DNA of 64,000 bases, from contig NZ_QWDM01000007.1 of NCBI RefSeq assembly GCF_003996965.1, forward strand, positions 248,001 through 312,000, written 5' to 3'. Each line of letters begins with the position of its first letter. The first letter of the stretch is position 1. Positions 32,076 to 41,868 of the stretch are shown one piece after another. Under the pieces are notes generated by a model. It saw nothing but the letters and a program-made list of their open reading frames with translations. It searched no databases and had not been told where the DNA came from. Position numbers and translations under genes: made by a program. Source of the stretch: Flavobacterium cupreum (GTDB lineage: Bacteria; Bacteroidota; Bacteroidia; Flavobacteriales; Flavobacteriaceae).

Positions 32076-34907
32076 TTATTCCAATTCCTTTTTCAAAAAC
32101 TTAGCCGTATAACTTTTTTTATTTTTTGCCACTTCCTCAGGGGTTCCTTTGGCAATTAATTGTCCGCCGCCTTTTCCGCCTTCAGGGCCAATATCAATAA
32201 TATAGTCGGCAAGTTTGATTACATCCATATTATGTTCGATCACCAGGATTGTATTTCCTTTATCGACCAGTTTGTTGATTACGTCCATTAAAACCCGAAT
32301 GTCTTCGAAATGTAAACCTGTAGTAGGTTCGTCCAGAATATAAAACGTATTTCCGGTATCTTTTTTAGACAATTCTCCTGCCAGTTTGATACGCTGTGCC
32401 TCACCACCCGAAAGCGTTGTGCTTTGCTGGCCAAGCGTAATATAACCTAAACCAACGTCCTGAATCGTTTTTACTTTTCGGTAAATCTTTGGAATGTTCT
32501 CAAAAAACGGAACCGCTTCATCCACCGTCATATTCAATACATCCGAAATAGATTTTCCTTTATAACGGATTTCTAAAGTTTCCCTGTTGAAACGTTTTCC
32601 CTGACAAGTTTCACATTCGACGTAAACATCCGGTAAAAAGTTCATTTCAATGGTTCTCACACCCGAACCTTCGCAGGTTTCGCAGCGTCCGCCTTTCACA
32701 TTAAAGCTAAAACGTCCTGCTTTGTAACCGCGAATCATACTTTCGGAAGTCATCGTAAACAGGTTTCTGATTTCGGTAAAAACCTCCGTATAAGTCGCCG
32801 GATTCGAACGTGGTGTTCTTCCAATCGGACTTTGGTCAATATCAATTACTTTGTCAATATGTTCTAATCCTTCTATTTTTTTATAGGGCTGCGGTTTTTT
32901 GACACCGTTAAAATAATAAGCGTTCAGAATAGGGTAGAGCGTCTCGTTGATCAAAGTCGATTTACCGCTTCCTGAAACTCCTGTAACACAAATCAATTGC
33001 CCCAATGGCAATTCGATTGAAACATTTTTAAGGTTGTTTCCGGTTGCTCCTGAAAGTTTTAAAAACTTGCCGTTTCCTTTACGTCTTTCTTTAGGAATCT
33101 CCAGTTTCATTGTACCATTCAGATATTGTGCGGTAATGGTATTCGATTGTAAAGTTTCTGCTGGTGTTCCGATACTGATGATTTCACCGCCGTATTTTCC
33201 GGCTTTCGGACCAATATCAATTACATAATCGGCACGTTCGATCATATCTTTGTCGTGTTCTACAACAATAACCGAGTTCCCGATATCACGCAGTTGTTCC
33301 AGCGAATGTATTAGTTTTTCGTTGTCTCTCTGGTGTAAACCGATACTTGGCTCATCGAGAATATATAAAACACCAACCAATTGTGAACCAATTTGCGTGG
33401 CCAGACGAATACGCTGTGCTTCACCGCCCGAAAGCGATTTTGAACTTCGGCTTAAAGCCAGGTAATCCAAACCAACATTCATTAGAAAGTTTAGACGGTC
33501 TTTGATTTCCTTCACTACCTCAGAAGCAATGAGAAGCTGTTTATCAGACAAATGATTGTTTAAATCCTGAAACCAGGCGGTTAAATCAGAAATATCCATA
33601 TCACATAATTCGGTGATATTTTTCCCGTTAACCCTGAAAAATTGTGCTTCTTTTTTCAGACGGGATCCTTCACAAACCGGACAGTTTACTTCGTCCATAA
33701 AATCTTTTGCCCAGCGTTTTATAGTTGTAGAGGAAGTTTCGTCAAATTGATTTTTGATGAAATGTGATATTCCCTCAAAATCTATTTTGTAATCACGGGT
33801 TACACCTAAATCTTTTGAATTTACTACGAATTTATCTTTCCCGCCATGAAGAATCATTTGCATGGCTTCTTCGGGAATTTTCTCGATCGCATCGGTTATT
33901 TTGAAACCGAATTTTTCTCCAATAACTTCTAATTGTTTGAAAATCCACGATGATTTATATTCGCCAAGAGGCGCAAAACCACCACTTTTGATGGATAATT
34001 TAGGATTCGGTATAATCTTTTTGACATTGATTTCGTGTACGGTTCCCAATCCGTTACAATGCGGACAAGCTCCTTTTGGAGAATTGAACGAAAATAAATT
34101 CGGTTCCGGATTCTGGTAGGAAATTCCAGTGGAAGGGCACATTAAATTTCTACTGAAATAACGCACTTCATTAGTATCCTGATCCAAAATCATCAGTACA
34201 TTTTCACCATGATGCATGGCAGTATTAATGCTTTCAGCCAGTCGTTTCTGATTGTCCGGAGTATCTTCGATCAGCATTCGGTCTACTACAATTTCGATAT
34301 CATGGGTTTTATAACGGTCTAATTTCATTCCTGAAACCAAATCCTGCACTTCGCCATTAACGCGTACTTTCAAAAAACCCTGTTTGGTAATTTGCTGGAA
34401 TAGTTCGGCATAATGCCCTTTTCTGGCTTTAATGACCGGAGCAAGAATATTGATGCGTTTTCCGCTAAAATCCTGAATAATCAAATCTTTAATCTGGTCG
34501 TCAGAATACGAAACCATTTTTTCGCCGGTGTTGTAACTGAAAGCATCAGCACCACGGGCGTAAAGAAGTCTTAGGAAATCGTATATTTCTGTAATCGTTC
34601 CAACGGTTGAACGCGGACTTTTACTGGTTGTTTTTTGTTCGATTGCAATTACGGGTGAAAGTCCGTCAATTTTATCAACATCCGGACGCTCTAAGCCGCC
34701 AAGAAACTGTCTGGCATAGGCTGAAAACGTTTCAACATAACGGCGTTGTCCTTCGGCATAGATAGTGTCAAATGCCAAAGAAGATTTTCCCGAACCCGAT
34801 AAACCGGTAATAACCACCAATTTTTCACGCGGAATAGAAATGTCTATATTTTTTAGATTATGAACTCTTGCACCAAGAACTTCAATAGTATTGTCTTTTT
34901 CTAACAT
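32076..34907 (-). CDS. uvrA: Excinuclease ABC subunit A
   Basis: 943 residues from the ATG at 34907; an in-frame TTG four codons upstream is less likely. Both ABC ATPase halves are intact: Walker [26 protein letters not shown] and [15 protein letters not shown], signatures [18 protein letters not shown] and [16 protein letters not shown], Walker [13 protein letters not shown] and [12 protein letters not shown]. Zinc fingers are seen as CPHCNGLG plus CPVCEGSR, and CETCEGSG plus CETCQGKRF. It recognises bulky DNA lesions in nucleotide excision repair. It is monocistronic, bordering the AT-rich island at its 3' end. A -7 box lies upstream. Confidence 0.98.
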   Translation of the reverse strand: MLEKDNTIEVLGARVHNLKNIDISIPREKLVVITGLSGSGKSSLAFDTIYAEGQRRYVETFSAYARQFLGGLERPDVDKIDGLSPVIAIEQKTTSKSPRSTVGTITEIYDFLRLLYARGADAFSYNTGEKMVSYSDDQIKDLIIQDFSGKRINILAPVIKARKGHYAELFQQITKQGFLKVRVNGEVQDLVSGMKLDRYKTHDIEIVVDRMLIEDTPDNQKRLAESINTAMHHGENVLMILDQDTNEVRYFSRNLMCPSTGISYQNPEPNLFSFNSPKGACPHCNGLGTVHEINVKKIIPNPKLSIKSGGFAPLGEYKSSWIFKQLEVIGEKFGFKITDAIEKIPEEAMQMILHGGKDKFVVNSKDLGVTRDYKIDFEGISHFIKNQFDETSSTTIKRWAKDFMDEVNCPVCEGSRLKKEAQFFRVNGKNITELCDMDISDLTAWFQDLNNHLSDKQLLIASEVVKEIKDRLNFLMNVGLDYLALSRSSKSLSGGEAQRIRLATQIGSQLVGVLYILDEPSIGLHQRDNEKLIHSLEQLRDIGNSVIVVEHDKDMIERADYVIDIGPKAGKYGGEIISIGTPAETLQSNTITAQYLNGTMKLEIPKERRKGNGKFLKLSGATGNNLKNVSIELPLGQLICVTGVSGSGKSTLINETLYPILNAYYFNGVKKPQPYKKIEGLEHIDKVIDIDQSPIGRTPRSNPATYTEVFTEIRNLFTMTSESMIRGYKAGRFSFNVKGGRCETCEGSGVRTIEMNFLPDVYVECETCQGKRFNRETLEIRYKGKSISDVLNMTVDEAVPFFENIPKIYRKVKTIQDVGLGYITLGQQSTTLSGGEAQRIKLAGELSKKDTGNTFYILDEPTTGLHFEDIRVLMDVINKLVDKGNTILVIEHNMDVIKLADYIIDIGPEGGKGGGQLIAKGTPEEVAKNKKSYTAKFLKKELE

Positions 34908-34923
34908 AATTTTGAGCAAAACG

Positions 34924-34931
34924 CAAAGTTA
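34924..34931 (-). promoter_or_regulatory. uvrA -7 promoter element (TAACTTTG)
   Basis: Minus strand TAACTTTG fits TAnnTTTG and lies 16 bases before the uvrA start codon. No convincing -33 partner at normal spacing. Confidence 0.4.
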
Positions 34932-34992
34932 CCACTTTGATTTGTTCTTTTAGTACTAGAGTACAAAACTTTATGTTACAATTAGTAACAAA

Positions 34993-35017
34993 AAAACGCT
35001 AACCTGAGTTAGCGTTT
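34993..35017 (-). terminator. Terminator overlapping the fic stop codon
   Basis: Arms aaaacgctaac (34993-35003) and gttagcgtttt (35008-35017 and one base beyond the loop side) are perfect with loop CTGA; on the minus strand it ends in a T run. The fic stop codon (35009-35011) lies inside the stem. Confidence 0.85.
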
Positions 35018-35962
35018 TCTTTTTCGGGTAAGCATATATTCTTCGATGGCTTCTTTGGTCGTATACCAGTTTCGGCCTTCTTTGTAAGCGTCTATTTTGC
35101 CTGTTCGGGCGAGTAAACTAATATATTCCTGACCATAATGTGCCTGCGGCTCACTGACAATATCTGATATTTTTTGAAAGTTGGTATCACTATCCGGCAT
35201 AGCATTCAGGTAAATATTGAGCGTACGTTCTAAGGCCTGACACATCAAAAGGATTAACTTTTGATAATTGCCGTTATTGGCCTGATTAAGCGCTTCATAA
35301 TATTTTTTCCGGTCATTTTTAAGAATAATGGCAGGCGGAAACCCACAGCGCATCAATAATAAATTCATGCTTAAACGCACCGTACGCCCATTTCCATCAA
35401 AAAAAGGATGTATCCAGACTAATTTGTGATGATAAATGGTAGCCAGTTCTATATCATTAAGCCCTAGTGGATTTGTATTTATAAAATCGATTAATTCGTC
35501 AAGATAGTCCGATACTTTATTCGCATTCGGAGGCATGAAATTGGCTCCTGAAATACGAACACCGCCATTTCTTAGATGCCCTGCAAAGTCATCTTCGATA
35601 GATCGCAATACTAAACCATGAATCGAAAGTATGTCTATACTTCTGAGTTTGTAATCGTCATTGACAATGGTATACAAATAATCAATGGCCTTATCGTGAT
35701 TATGGGTTTCAAAATGTTCCCGTAATGATTTTCCTTTTATGGTGATGCCTTCCTGAATTACCATTTGTGTTTCACGCAGGCTCATGGTGTTTCCTTCTAT
35801 GCTATTCGAATTGTAGGTCCATTCGAGCGAAAGGCTTTCACGGATTTTATGCAAAGCGATATTGGGCAATGGTCTGCTGGTTTGCAAATCCTGCCTTTTT
35901 TGATACAATCGTTCAAACGTTGATTGAAATTCTTCTCTGTATGTCAGGTCTATATTCCACAT
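35009..35962 (-). CDS. Fic-domain protein (probable AMPylase), self-inhibited class
   Basis: 317 residues. The Fic core motif HPFFDGNGRTVR (185-196) is complete, with catalytic His185 and the anion-binding GNGR. An inhibitory-helix motif S-N-S-I-E-G (52-57, fitting S/TxxxEG/N) lies N-terminal, as in class II Fic proteins that block themselves until relieved. The C-terminal 50 residues (LARTGKIDAYKEGRNWYTTKEAIEEYM) look like a helix-turn-helix/excisionase-type DNA-binding fold. The enzyme would move AMP onto a target protein hydroxyl. An inverted repeat sits upstream and the stop codon lies inside its terminator. Target unknown. Confidence 0.9.
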   Translation of the reverse strand: MWNIDLTYREEFQSTFERLYQKRQDLQTSRPLPNIALHKIRESLSLEWTYNSNSIEGNTMSLRETQMVIQEGITIKGKSLREHFETHNHDKAIDYLYTIVNDDYKLRSIDILSIHGLVLRSIEDDFAGHLRNGGVRISGANFMPPNANKVSDYLDELIDFINTNPLGLNDIELATIYHHKLVWIHPFFDGNGRTVRLSMNLLLMRCGFPPAIILKNDRKKYYEALNQANNGNYQKLILLMCQALERTLNIYLNAMPDSDTNFQKISDIVSEPQAHYGQEYISLLARTGKIDAYKEGRNWYTTKEAIEEYMLTRKRKR

Positions 35963-35985
35963 AATCCCACAAAGGTACTTCTTAT

Positions 35986-36018
35986 TATCGGATACTCCAA
36001 ATTTTACTCTATCCGATA
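35986..36018. promoter_or_regulatory. 9-base inverted repeat upstream of fic
   Basis: tatcggata (35986-35994) and tatccgata (36010-36018) are perfect inverted repeats, centre to centre 24 bases, beginning 24 bases before the fic start codon and ending before the ClC gene stop (36025). There is no T tract, so an operator is more likely than a terminator. Confidence 0.5.
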
Positions 36019-36024
36019 TTAAGC

Positions 36025-37809
36025 TTATTCAATGGTCATGGATCGCAATTTGGTTCTGTACGCTTCAAGTGCTATCGATTTGGAAATGAAGCCGTAGTAT
36101 TTTTCATTTCGTAATACGGGAATGAATGCTGTTTTTGTATTTTCGAATTTACTCATTACGATTTCCATGCTGTCGTAGGAAGAAATGGTAGCAGGCGGAG
36201 TTTTCATGACGTCTTTGATCACCGTATATTTCACACGATATGAATTGAAAATAATCTCACGAATATCATTAAAGTGGACAACACCAACCAAGTCCCTGTC
36301 GTTATTGACAACTGCAAAAACGACCTGATTGGAATGGGAGATCAGATCAACAAGTTTGCCTAAATTTTCATCAGGATGAACGGTTAGATAGTCCGTCTGA
36401 ATAATGGAGTCAATGTCCAGAGTTGAAAGAATATTGGAATCTTTATTGCTTGTAAAGGCATGACCTTTCTTAGCCAGTCCTTTTACATCAAGTGAATGTT
36501 TTTCGAATTTTTTAGAAATCGCAAAACTTATAGACGATATAATCATCAGCGGAATCATTAAACCGTAACCTCCCGTTATTTCGGCGATCAGGAAGATAGC
36601 TGTTAGCGGTGCATGAAACAAACCACTAAGGATACCGGCCATTCCAACCATTGTGAAATTGCTGACAGGCAGATTGGTGAGGCCTGTCATATTAATCAAT
36701 TTAGAGAAAAAATAACCCAAATAAGAACCGATAAACAAGGCCGGAGCAAAATTCCCTCCGTTCCCACCGCTTCCTATGGTCAAACCTGTAGCCAGTACTT
36801 TTATCATCAAAGTACATCCTACAAAAATCAGTAAAACCCAATTATTGTTTCGGTAATCACTAAATAAAGTATTGTCTAATAATTTTCCGGGATCATTCTC
36901 AGATAAGGTTTTGATACTTTCGTAACCTTCACCAAAAAGAGTAGGGAAGATAAAAATCAAAATAGCCAGTATGGAAGATCCTATCAAAGCTTTTTTATAA
37001 GGTCCCATTTCCAGTTTGGAAAAATAATGTTCGACTTTCTGGAAATTTCGTGAATAATAAATCGCTACAAGCCCGGTTAGTACTCCTAAAATGGCATAAA
37101 ACGGGGTATTGTGATAATTGAAAGTTTGTTGCTGTCTGAAAGACAATAAAATACTTTCATCTAATAAAATGGCAGATACAATAGCACCGGTAGCAGCAGA
37201 AATCATAATAGGGGTGAAAGCCGAAATGCTAACATCAACCAATAAAACTTCAATGGCAAAAAGAACGCCGGCAATGGGCGCATTAAATGCTGCTGATATT
37301 CCTGCGGCAACACCACAACCAATTAGTAGTGTTCTGTCTTTATAAGGTAACTTATAATTTTGGGCAAAATTAGATCCAAATGCAGCCCCTGTGATCACAA
37401 TCGGGCTCTCTAAACCGGCAGAACCGCCCAAGCCAACGGTTAACGAACTGGTCACAATTTGCGCATACATTTGTTTCTTCGGAATGATACTTGCTTTTTT
37501 GGCAACCGCATACAGTATTTGGGAGGTTCCTTTCTGAATGGTTCCGCTTAATACTTTTTTGACTACCAGAACGGTAAGTAAAATTCCAATAATAGGAAGT
37601 AAGCTATTAATGAAACTTAATTTTAGAATACCATTGATATAAGTGGCAAATGAAAAAACGCTGTGTGCAAAAGTCTTTAGTATAATTACGGCAAGCGAAC
37701 ATGAAATGCCGATCAAAACACTTGATAAAAAAATAAATTGCTTTGGGGTCATTAAGGATTGCGCCAAAGCAATAATGCTTTCGAGTCTTCGGAAATATTT
37801 TTTTAGCAT
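36025..37809 (-). CDS. ClC-family chloride channel/antiporter with CBS domains
   Basis: 594 residues. About 11 membrane helices in residues 20-430, with the pore loops GLGGSAGLESPIV (the gating-type Glu is kept, as in GREGP) and GSGGNGGNFAPALFIGS. Two CBS domains fill about 460-590 (DIDSIIQTDYLTVHPDENLGKLV and VKDVMKTPPATISSYDS). It moves chloride or other anions, perhaps in exchange for protons; CBS domains usually sense nucleotides. It is the only gene before fic on this strand, 62 bases apart, so the two may be weakly cotranscribed. Confidence 0.92.
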   Translation of the reverse strand: MLKKYFRRLESIIALAQSLMTPKQFIFLSSVLIGISCSLAVIILKTFAHSVFSFATYINGILKLSFINSLLPIIGILLTVLVVKKVLSGTIQKGTSQILYAVAKKASIIPKKQMYAQIVTSSLTVGLGGSAGLESPIVITGAAFGSNFAQNYKLPYKDRTLLIGCGVAAGISAAFNAPIAGVLFAIEVLLVDVSISAFTPIMISAATGAIVSAILLDESILLSFRQQQTFNYHNTPFYAILGVLTGLVAIYYSRNFQKVEHYFSKLEMGPYKKALIGSSILAILIFIFPTLFGEGYESIKTLSENDPGKLLDNTLFSDYRNNNWVLLIFVGCTLMIKVLATGLTIGSGGNGGNFAPALFIGSYLGYFFSKLINMTGLTNLPVSNFTMVGMAGILSGLFHAPLTAIFLIAEITGGYGLMIPLMIISSISFAISKKFEKHSLDVKGLAKKGHAFTSNKDSNILSTLDIDSIIQTDYLTVHPDENLGKLVDLISHSNQVVFAVVNNDRDLVGVVHFNDIREIIFNSYRVKYTVIKDVMKTPPATISSYDSMEIVMSKFENTKTAFIPVLRNEKYYGFISKSIALEAYRTKLRSMTIE

Positions 37810-37883
37810 TCTGTTTTAAAAATTACGGATACTACAAATTTAAATTATAATCTTTAAAAAACTATTAAAAAAAGGGAACTAAA

Positions 37884-39569
37884 TTAAAAGCCTACTGCTT
37901 TATCATCACCGCGGAAGTCTGCGCCGCCTTCCAGATTTTTATTCGGAAGAACCAAAATGGCATCCACCTTGCCAATAATCGGACTCGGTTTCTCGTTGAT
38001 CAGATAGCTTTTGGATTTTAGTTTTTCGATCGTTGCGGGATCAAAAGTGTCCGGCTCAAAATTGATAAGATCAGGCAGCCACTGATGATGAAAACGAGGG
38101 GCATTTACCGCTTCCTGCATGCTTAGGTTGTATTCGTAAACATTTAGGATAGTCTGCAAAACAGAAGTAATAATAGTCGAACCGCCCGGCGTACCGACTA
38201 CCATAAACAGGCTTCCGTTTTTTTCTACAATGGTTGGTGTCATGGAACTTAACATCCGTTTTTGCGGTGCGATGCTGTTGGCCTCATTTCCTACTAAACC
38301 AAACATATTCGGAGATCCGGGCTTGGCGCTAAAATCGTCCATTTCATTATTTAAAAAGAATCCTAATTCTTCACAATAATATTTAGAGCCATAACCGTCA
38401 TTTAGGGTTGTAGTTGCCGCAACAGCATTCCCAAACTGATCCACGATAGAATAATGGGTAGTTTCTGTGCTTTCACTATACGTCACTTTCCCTTCTTTTA
38501 TTTCTGAGGATAAGCTTGCTTTTTCGGGATTAAAAGTAGCCATTCGGTCTTTTAAATAAGCATCTTCCAGTAAGGCTTTGATCGGAATTTTCACAAAATC
38601 CGGATCACCTAAATACTGACTTCTGTCCGCGTAGGCTCGTCTTTCGGCCTCAACTATGATCTGAATGGATTCGGCTGTGTTGTGTCCTAATTGAGATAAA
38701 TCGTACGGTTCGACCATTTTTAAAATTTGCGCCAGACAGATTCCGCCACTGCTTGGAGGAGACATGGAGGTTAATTTTAAATCTTTGTACGTAAACTGAA
38801 GCGGTGTTCTCCATTTGGCTTCATATTTCGCTAAATCTTCAAGGGTAATAATGCCTCCTTTTTTCTTAAGATAATCCACCAGGATTTTGGCCGTCGTTCC
38901 TTTGTAAAATTCATTTCTGCCGTTTTTCTGAATTCTCTTTAAAGTTTCAGCCAAAGCGGTATATTTAATCGTATCGTTTTCTTTGAAATCAGCTGCCAGG
39001 AGGGTTTTGTCTCCGTTTATTGTGACAATGCTTTCGCGGTAAGCATCCAGGCTTTTTTCCTGTTTTTTTGTTACAATTACGCCTCTTTCAGCCAGGGCAA
39101 TTACCGGCTTTAAAATCTCGGACATGGGCAGTGATCCCAGTTTTTTATGAACAGCAAAAACACCGGCAATAGTACCGGGAACTCCAATTGCCAAAGCTGT
39201 TTCGGTGCTTTTTCCTTTAATAACATTTCCGTCTTTATCTAAAAACATGTCTTTGGTAGCGGCTAAAGGGGCTTTTTCACGATAATCTAACGCCCCAACT
39301 TCGCCATTTGCTTTTCGGTATACCATAAATCCGCCACCGCCAATGTTTCCTGCAAACGGAAAAGCAACGGCAAGCGCCAGTTCTGTACCCACCATCGCAT
39401 CGTAAGCGTTACCGCCTTTTTTCATGATTTCAACCCCTATTTTTGAGGCTTCCTCACGTGCGGAAACGACCATCGCTTTTGTAACTACCAATCCTGTTGG
39501 TTTTGCCGGGGTCTGCTGCGCTGCGCAACTAATATAAATGAAGGTAAATAGAAGCGTAATCTTTCTCAT
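37884..39569 (-). CDS. ggt: Gamma-glutamyltransferase
   Basis: 561 residues. N-terminal export signal with a cysteine at IYISCAAQQ, so it is probably a lipoprotein in the envelope. Large and small subunits are separated at the autoprocessing site ETTHYSIVD, where the Thr becomes the nucleophile, followed by DGYGSKYYCEELGFFLNNEMDDFS and the PLSSM-like LSSMTPTIV box. The GGG loop for oxyanion binding (VVGTPGGSTIITSV) is also present. It cleaves gamma-glutamyl bonds, for example in glutathione. It overlaps the stop of the acpH gene upstream by 4 bases. Confidence 0.95.
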   Translation of the reverse strand: MRKITLLFTFIYISCAAQQTPAKPTGLVVTKAMVVSAREEASKIGVEIMKKGGNAYDAMVGTELALAVAFPFAGNIGGGGFMVYRKANGEVGALDYREKAPLAATKDMFLDKDGNVIKGKSTETALAIGVPGTIAGVFAVHKKLGSLPMSEILKPVIALAERGVIVTKKQEKSLDAYRESIVTINGDKTLLAADFKENDTIKYTALAETLKRIQKNGRNEFYKGTTAKILVDYLKKKGGIITLEDLAKYEAKWRTPLQFTYKDLKLTSMSPPSSGGICLAQILKMVEPYDLSQLGHNTAESIQIIVEAERRAYADRSQYLGDPDFVKIPIKALLEDAYLKDRMATFNPEKASLSSEIKEGKVTYSESTETTHYSIVDQFGNAVAATTTLNDGYGSKYYCEELGFFLNNEMDDFSAKPGSPNMFGLVGNEANSIAPQKRMLSSMTPTIVEKNGSLFMVVGTPGGSTIITSVLQTILNVYEYNLSMQEAVNAPRFHHQWLPDLINFEPDTFDPATIEKLKSKSYLINEKPSPIIGKVDAILVLPNKNLEGGADFRGDDKAVGF

Positions 39570-40150
39570 AATAAGAGTAGTTTTTGTTTTGCGTGCTCTT
39601 TTATATCTTCAAAAAAGAGGGTGAATTCCTGTTCGAATTCGGTGTAAAATTCTTTTAATTCGGTACTGGCAAACTGCATTTTGGATTCGTTTTTGGATCT
39701 TCGGTCCATTTGGGTTAAGATCTGATGAATCCCTTCAACGGTCTGATAACTCAAAAGCCAGTTGCGCTGAATCATATAAGGCATTAGGTCCTGCGTTTTT
39801 TCGGTCAGGATATCGTAGTTTTCATGTAAGGATCTGTAAAACCTGTTAATGAAAGTTTCCAGTTTTTCGTCAGAGTATTTAGTCCAGTTTTTAGCTAAAA
39901 AATGATCATAAACAATGTCTACAATCACTCCGGAATAGTGGTGGTATTTTTCGTGTAACCGCTTGGTACTTTGCCTGAAAACATCATGCGAATCGGTGTA
40001 CGTATCTATAGAGCGGTGTAAAATAATCCCTTTCTGGACATCCTCCGGAAAATGTTCAAATTGTTTTCCGCGAATTCCATCGGCCATAAAATTGCCAATT
40101 TTGATCAGATCATTGTCTCCTGACAAATAAATGTGTGCTAGAAAATTCAT
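39566..40150 (-). CDS. acpH: Acyl carrier protein phosphodiesterase-family protein
   Basis: 194 residues. The DUF479/AcpH signature is clear: MNFLAHIYLSGDNDLIKIGNFMADGIRG, GIILHRSIDTYTDSH with metal-type His/Asp residues, and YHHYSGVIVDIVYDHFLAKNW. The E. coli enzyme removes 4'-phosphopantetheine from acyl carrier protein. It is expressed with ggt (4-base overlap), although the two functions are not obviously related. No signal peptide. The region upstream of its start holds tandem CTAAG repeats. Confidence 0.9.
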   Translation of the reverse strand: MNFLAHIYLSGDNDLIKIGNFMADGIRGKQFEHFPEDVQKGIILHRSIDTYTDSHDVFRQSTKRLHEKYHHYSGVIVDIVYDHFLAKNWTKYSDEKLETFINRFYRSLHENYDILTEKTQDLMPYMIQRNWLLSYQTVEGIHQILTQMDRRSKNESKMQFASTELKEFYTEFEQEFTLFFEDIKEHAKQKLLLL

Positions 40151-40154
40151 TTTT

Positions 40155-40355
40155 TTGAGGTGCTAAGTTTCTTAGGTACTAAGGTGCTAAGGCTCTTAGG
40201 TGGTAAGACGCTAAGTTTATTTTAGTAAATGTATGAAAACTTTTTTATATCATTTAAAGAATGATCCAATGCCCCATTAAAAACTCAGCACCTAAGTAAC
40301 TTAACCCCTCAGCAACTTTTTAAGAAAATCTTAGCCTCCTGGCAACTTAGAACCT
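40155..40355. repeat. CTAAG-rich tandem and inverted repeats upstream of glmM
   Basis: Gtgctaagtttcttaggtac-type units recur several times at about 40159-40216, and the opposite orientation (ctcagcacctaagtaactta) occurs at about 40285-40350. A similar block follows nagB near 57366. They lie between divergent acpH and glmM. Confidence 0.6.
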
Positions 40356-40367
40356 TACTAACTTTTC

Positions 40368-40375
40368 TATATTTG
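40368..40375 (+). promoter_or_regulatory. glmM -7 promoter element (TATATTTG)
   Basis: TATATTTG matches TAnnTTTG, 25 bases before the glmM start codon. The -33 region is not distinct. Confidence 0.5.
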
Positions 40376-40400
40376 TAATTGGTAACCATAACTCAAAAAA

Positions 40401-41789
40401 ATGACTTTAATAAAATCTATCTCAGGTATACGTGGAACTATTGGTGGAAAAGTAGGAGATAACCTGACTCCTGTTGATGCTGTGAAATTTGCATCGGCCT
40501 ACGGAACTTTTCTTAAAAATAATACTTCTAAAGAAAAACTGACGGTTGTGATTGGTCGTGATGCCCGAATTTCAGGCCCGATGATTCATAATCTTGTAGT
40601 AAATACTTTAATTGGTTTAGGAATTAATGTAATTGATCTTGGACTTTCAACTACACCAACGGTAGAAATTGCAGTACCATTGGAAAAAGCAGATGGCGGA
40701 ATTATACTGACGGCTTCTCACAATCCAAAGCAATGGAATGCCCTGAAATTGCTAAATGAAAAAGGGGAATTTCTAAGCGGTGCCGAAGGTGCCAAAATTC
40801 TTGAAATTGCCGAGGCAGAAGCTTTCGACTTTTCAGATGTAGACAATTTGGGAGAAATCACCATAAACGATGCGTATATGGATATCCATATTGACGAAGT
40901 GTTAAACTTAGCTTTGGTGGATGTTGAAGCAGTAAAAGCAGCAAAATTTAAAGTTGTTGTGGATGGGGTGAATTCATCAGGAGGAATTATCATTCCGAGG
41001 TTATTGGAGTTAATGGGCGTTGAAGTAGTAAAATTGTACTGCGAACCAAACGGACATTTTCCTCATAATCCGGAACCTTTAAAAGAACATCTGACGGATA
41101 TTTCTGAATTGGTAGTAAAAGAAAAAGCACATCTTGGAGTGGTAGTAGATCCGGATGTTGATCGTCTGGCTTTTATCAGCGAAGACGGGGAGATGTTTGG
41201 CGAAGAATATACTTTGGTGGCTTGTGCCGATTATGTACTGAGTAAAACACCTGGAAATACCGTTTCTAATATGTCGTCTTCACGTGCTTTGCGTGACGTT
41301 ACGGTTGGCCACAAAGGCAGCTACGAAGCCAGTGCGGTGGGTGAGGTGAATGTAGTGGAACTGATGAAAAAAAATAATGCCATTATTGGTGGTGAAGGAA
41401 ACGGTGGAATTATCTACCCGGAATCGCATTACGGGCGTGATAGTCTGGTTGGAGTAGCGTTGTTTTTAACGCATCTGGCCAATAAGAAAATGTCTGTTTC
41501 GGCTTTGAGAACTTCGTATCCGGAGTATTACATGAGCAAAAATAAAATTGAACTGACACCTCAAATTGATGTGGACGCTATTTTGGTTGCCATGACCGAA
41601 AAATATAAAAACGAAGATATCACGACAATTGATGGTGTGAAAATTGATTTTGCTACTGAATGGGTGCACCTAAGAAAATCAAACACAGAACCAATCATCA
41701 GAATTTATACAGAAGCGCCTTCTCAGGAAAAAGCCGATGTTCTGGCACTTCGCATTATTGATGAAATAAAAGCGATTGCTGGAATTTAA
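40401..41789 (+). CDS. glmM: Phosphoglucosamine mutase, first copy
   Basis: 462 residues of the alpha-D-phosphohexomutase superfamily. Catalytic phosphoserine Ser106 lies in TASHNP; the metal loop is DPDVDR (Asp250, 252, 254), the sugar loop GEGNGG, and the phosphate loop RKSNTEPIIR. The enzyme interconverts GlcN-6-P and GlcN-1-P for UDP-GlcNAc synthesis. It is near-colinear with a second copy at 57943. This copy has its own -7 box and no sugar-catabolic neighbours, so it is the better candidate for the housekeeping enzyme of cell-wall synthesis; that split of roles is inferred. Confidence 0.93.
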   Translation: MTLIKSISGIRGTIGGKVGDNLTPVDAVKFASAYGTFLKNNTSKEKLTVVIGRDARISGPMIHNLVVNTLIGLGINVIDLGLSTTPTVEIAVPLEKADGGIILTASHNPKQWNALKLLNEKGEFLSGAEGAKILEIAEAEAFDFSDVDNLGEITINDAYMDIHIDEVLNLALVDVEAVKAAKFKVVVDGVNSSGGIIIPRLLELMGVEVVKLYCEPNGHFPHNPEPLKEHLTDISELVVKEKAHLGVVVDPDVDRLAFISEDGEMFGEEYTLVACADYVLSKTPGNTVSNMSSSRALRDVTVGHKGSYEASAVGEVNVVELMKKNNAIIGGEGNGGIIYPESHYGRDSLVGVALFLTHLANKKMSVSALRTSYPEYYMSKNKIELTPQIDVDAILVAMTEKYKNEDITTIDGVKIDFATEWVHLRKSNTEPIIRIYTEAPSQEKADVLALRIIDEIKAIAGI

Positions 41790-41817
41790 TTTTCAGTTGT
41801 TTCATAAAATAATAAAT

Positions 41818-41850
41818 ACCTCTTCCATGAATTTGAAAGAGGTGTTTTTT
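41818..41850. terminator. Terminator between glmM and the GH128 gene
   Basis: Arms acctctt (41818-41824) and aagaggt (41837-41843) with a T run after; it lies between convergent genes, the other ending at 41869. Confidence 0.75.
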
Positions 41851-41868
41851 TTATTCTAAAACCAAAAC

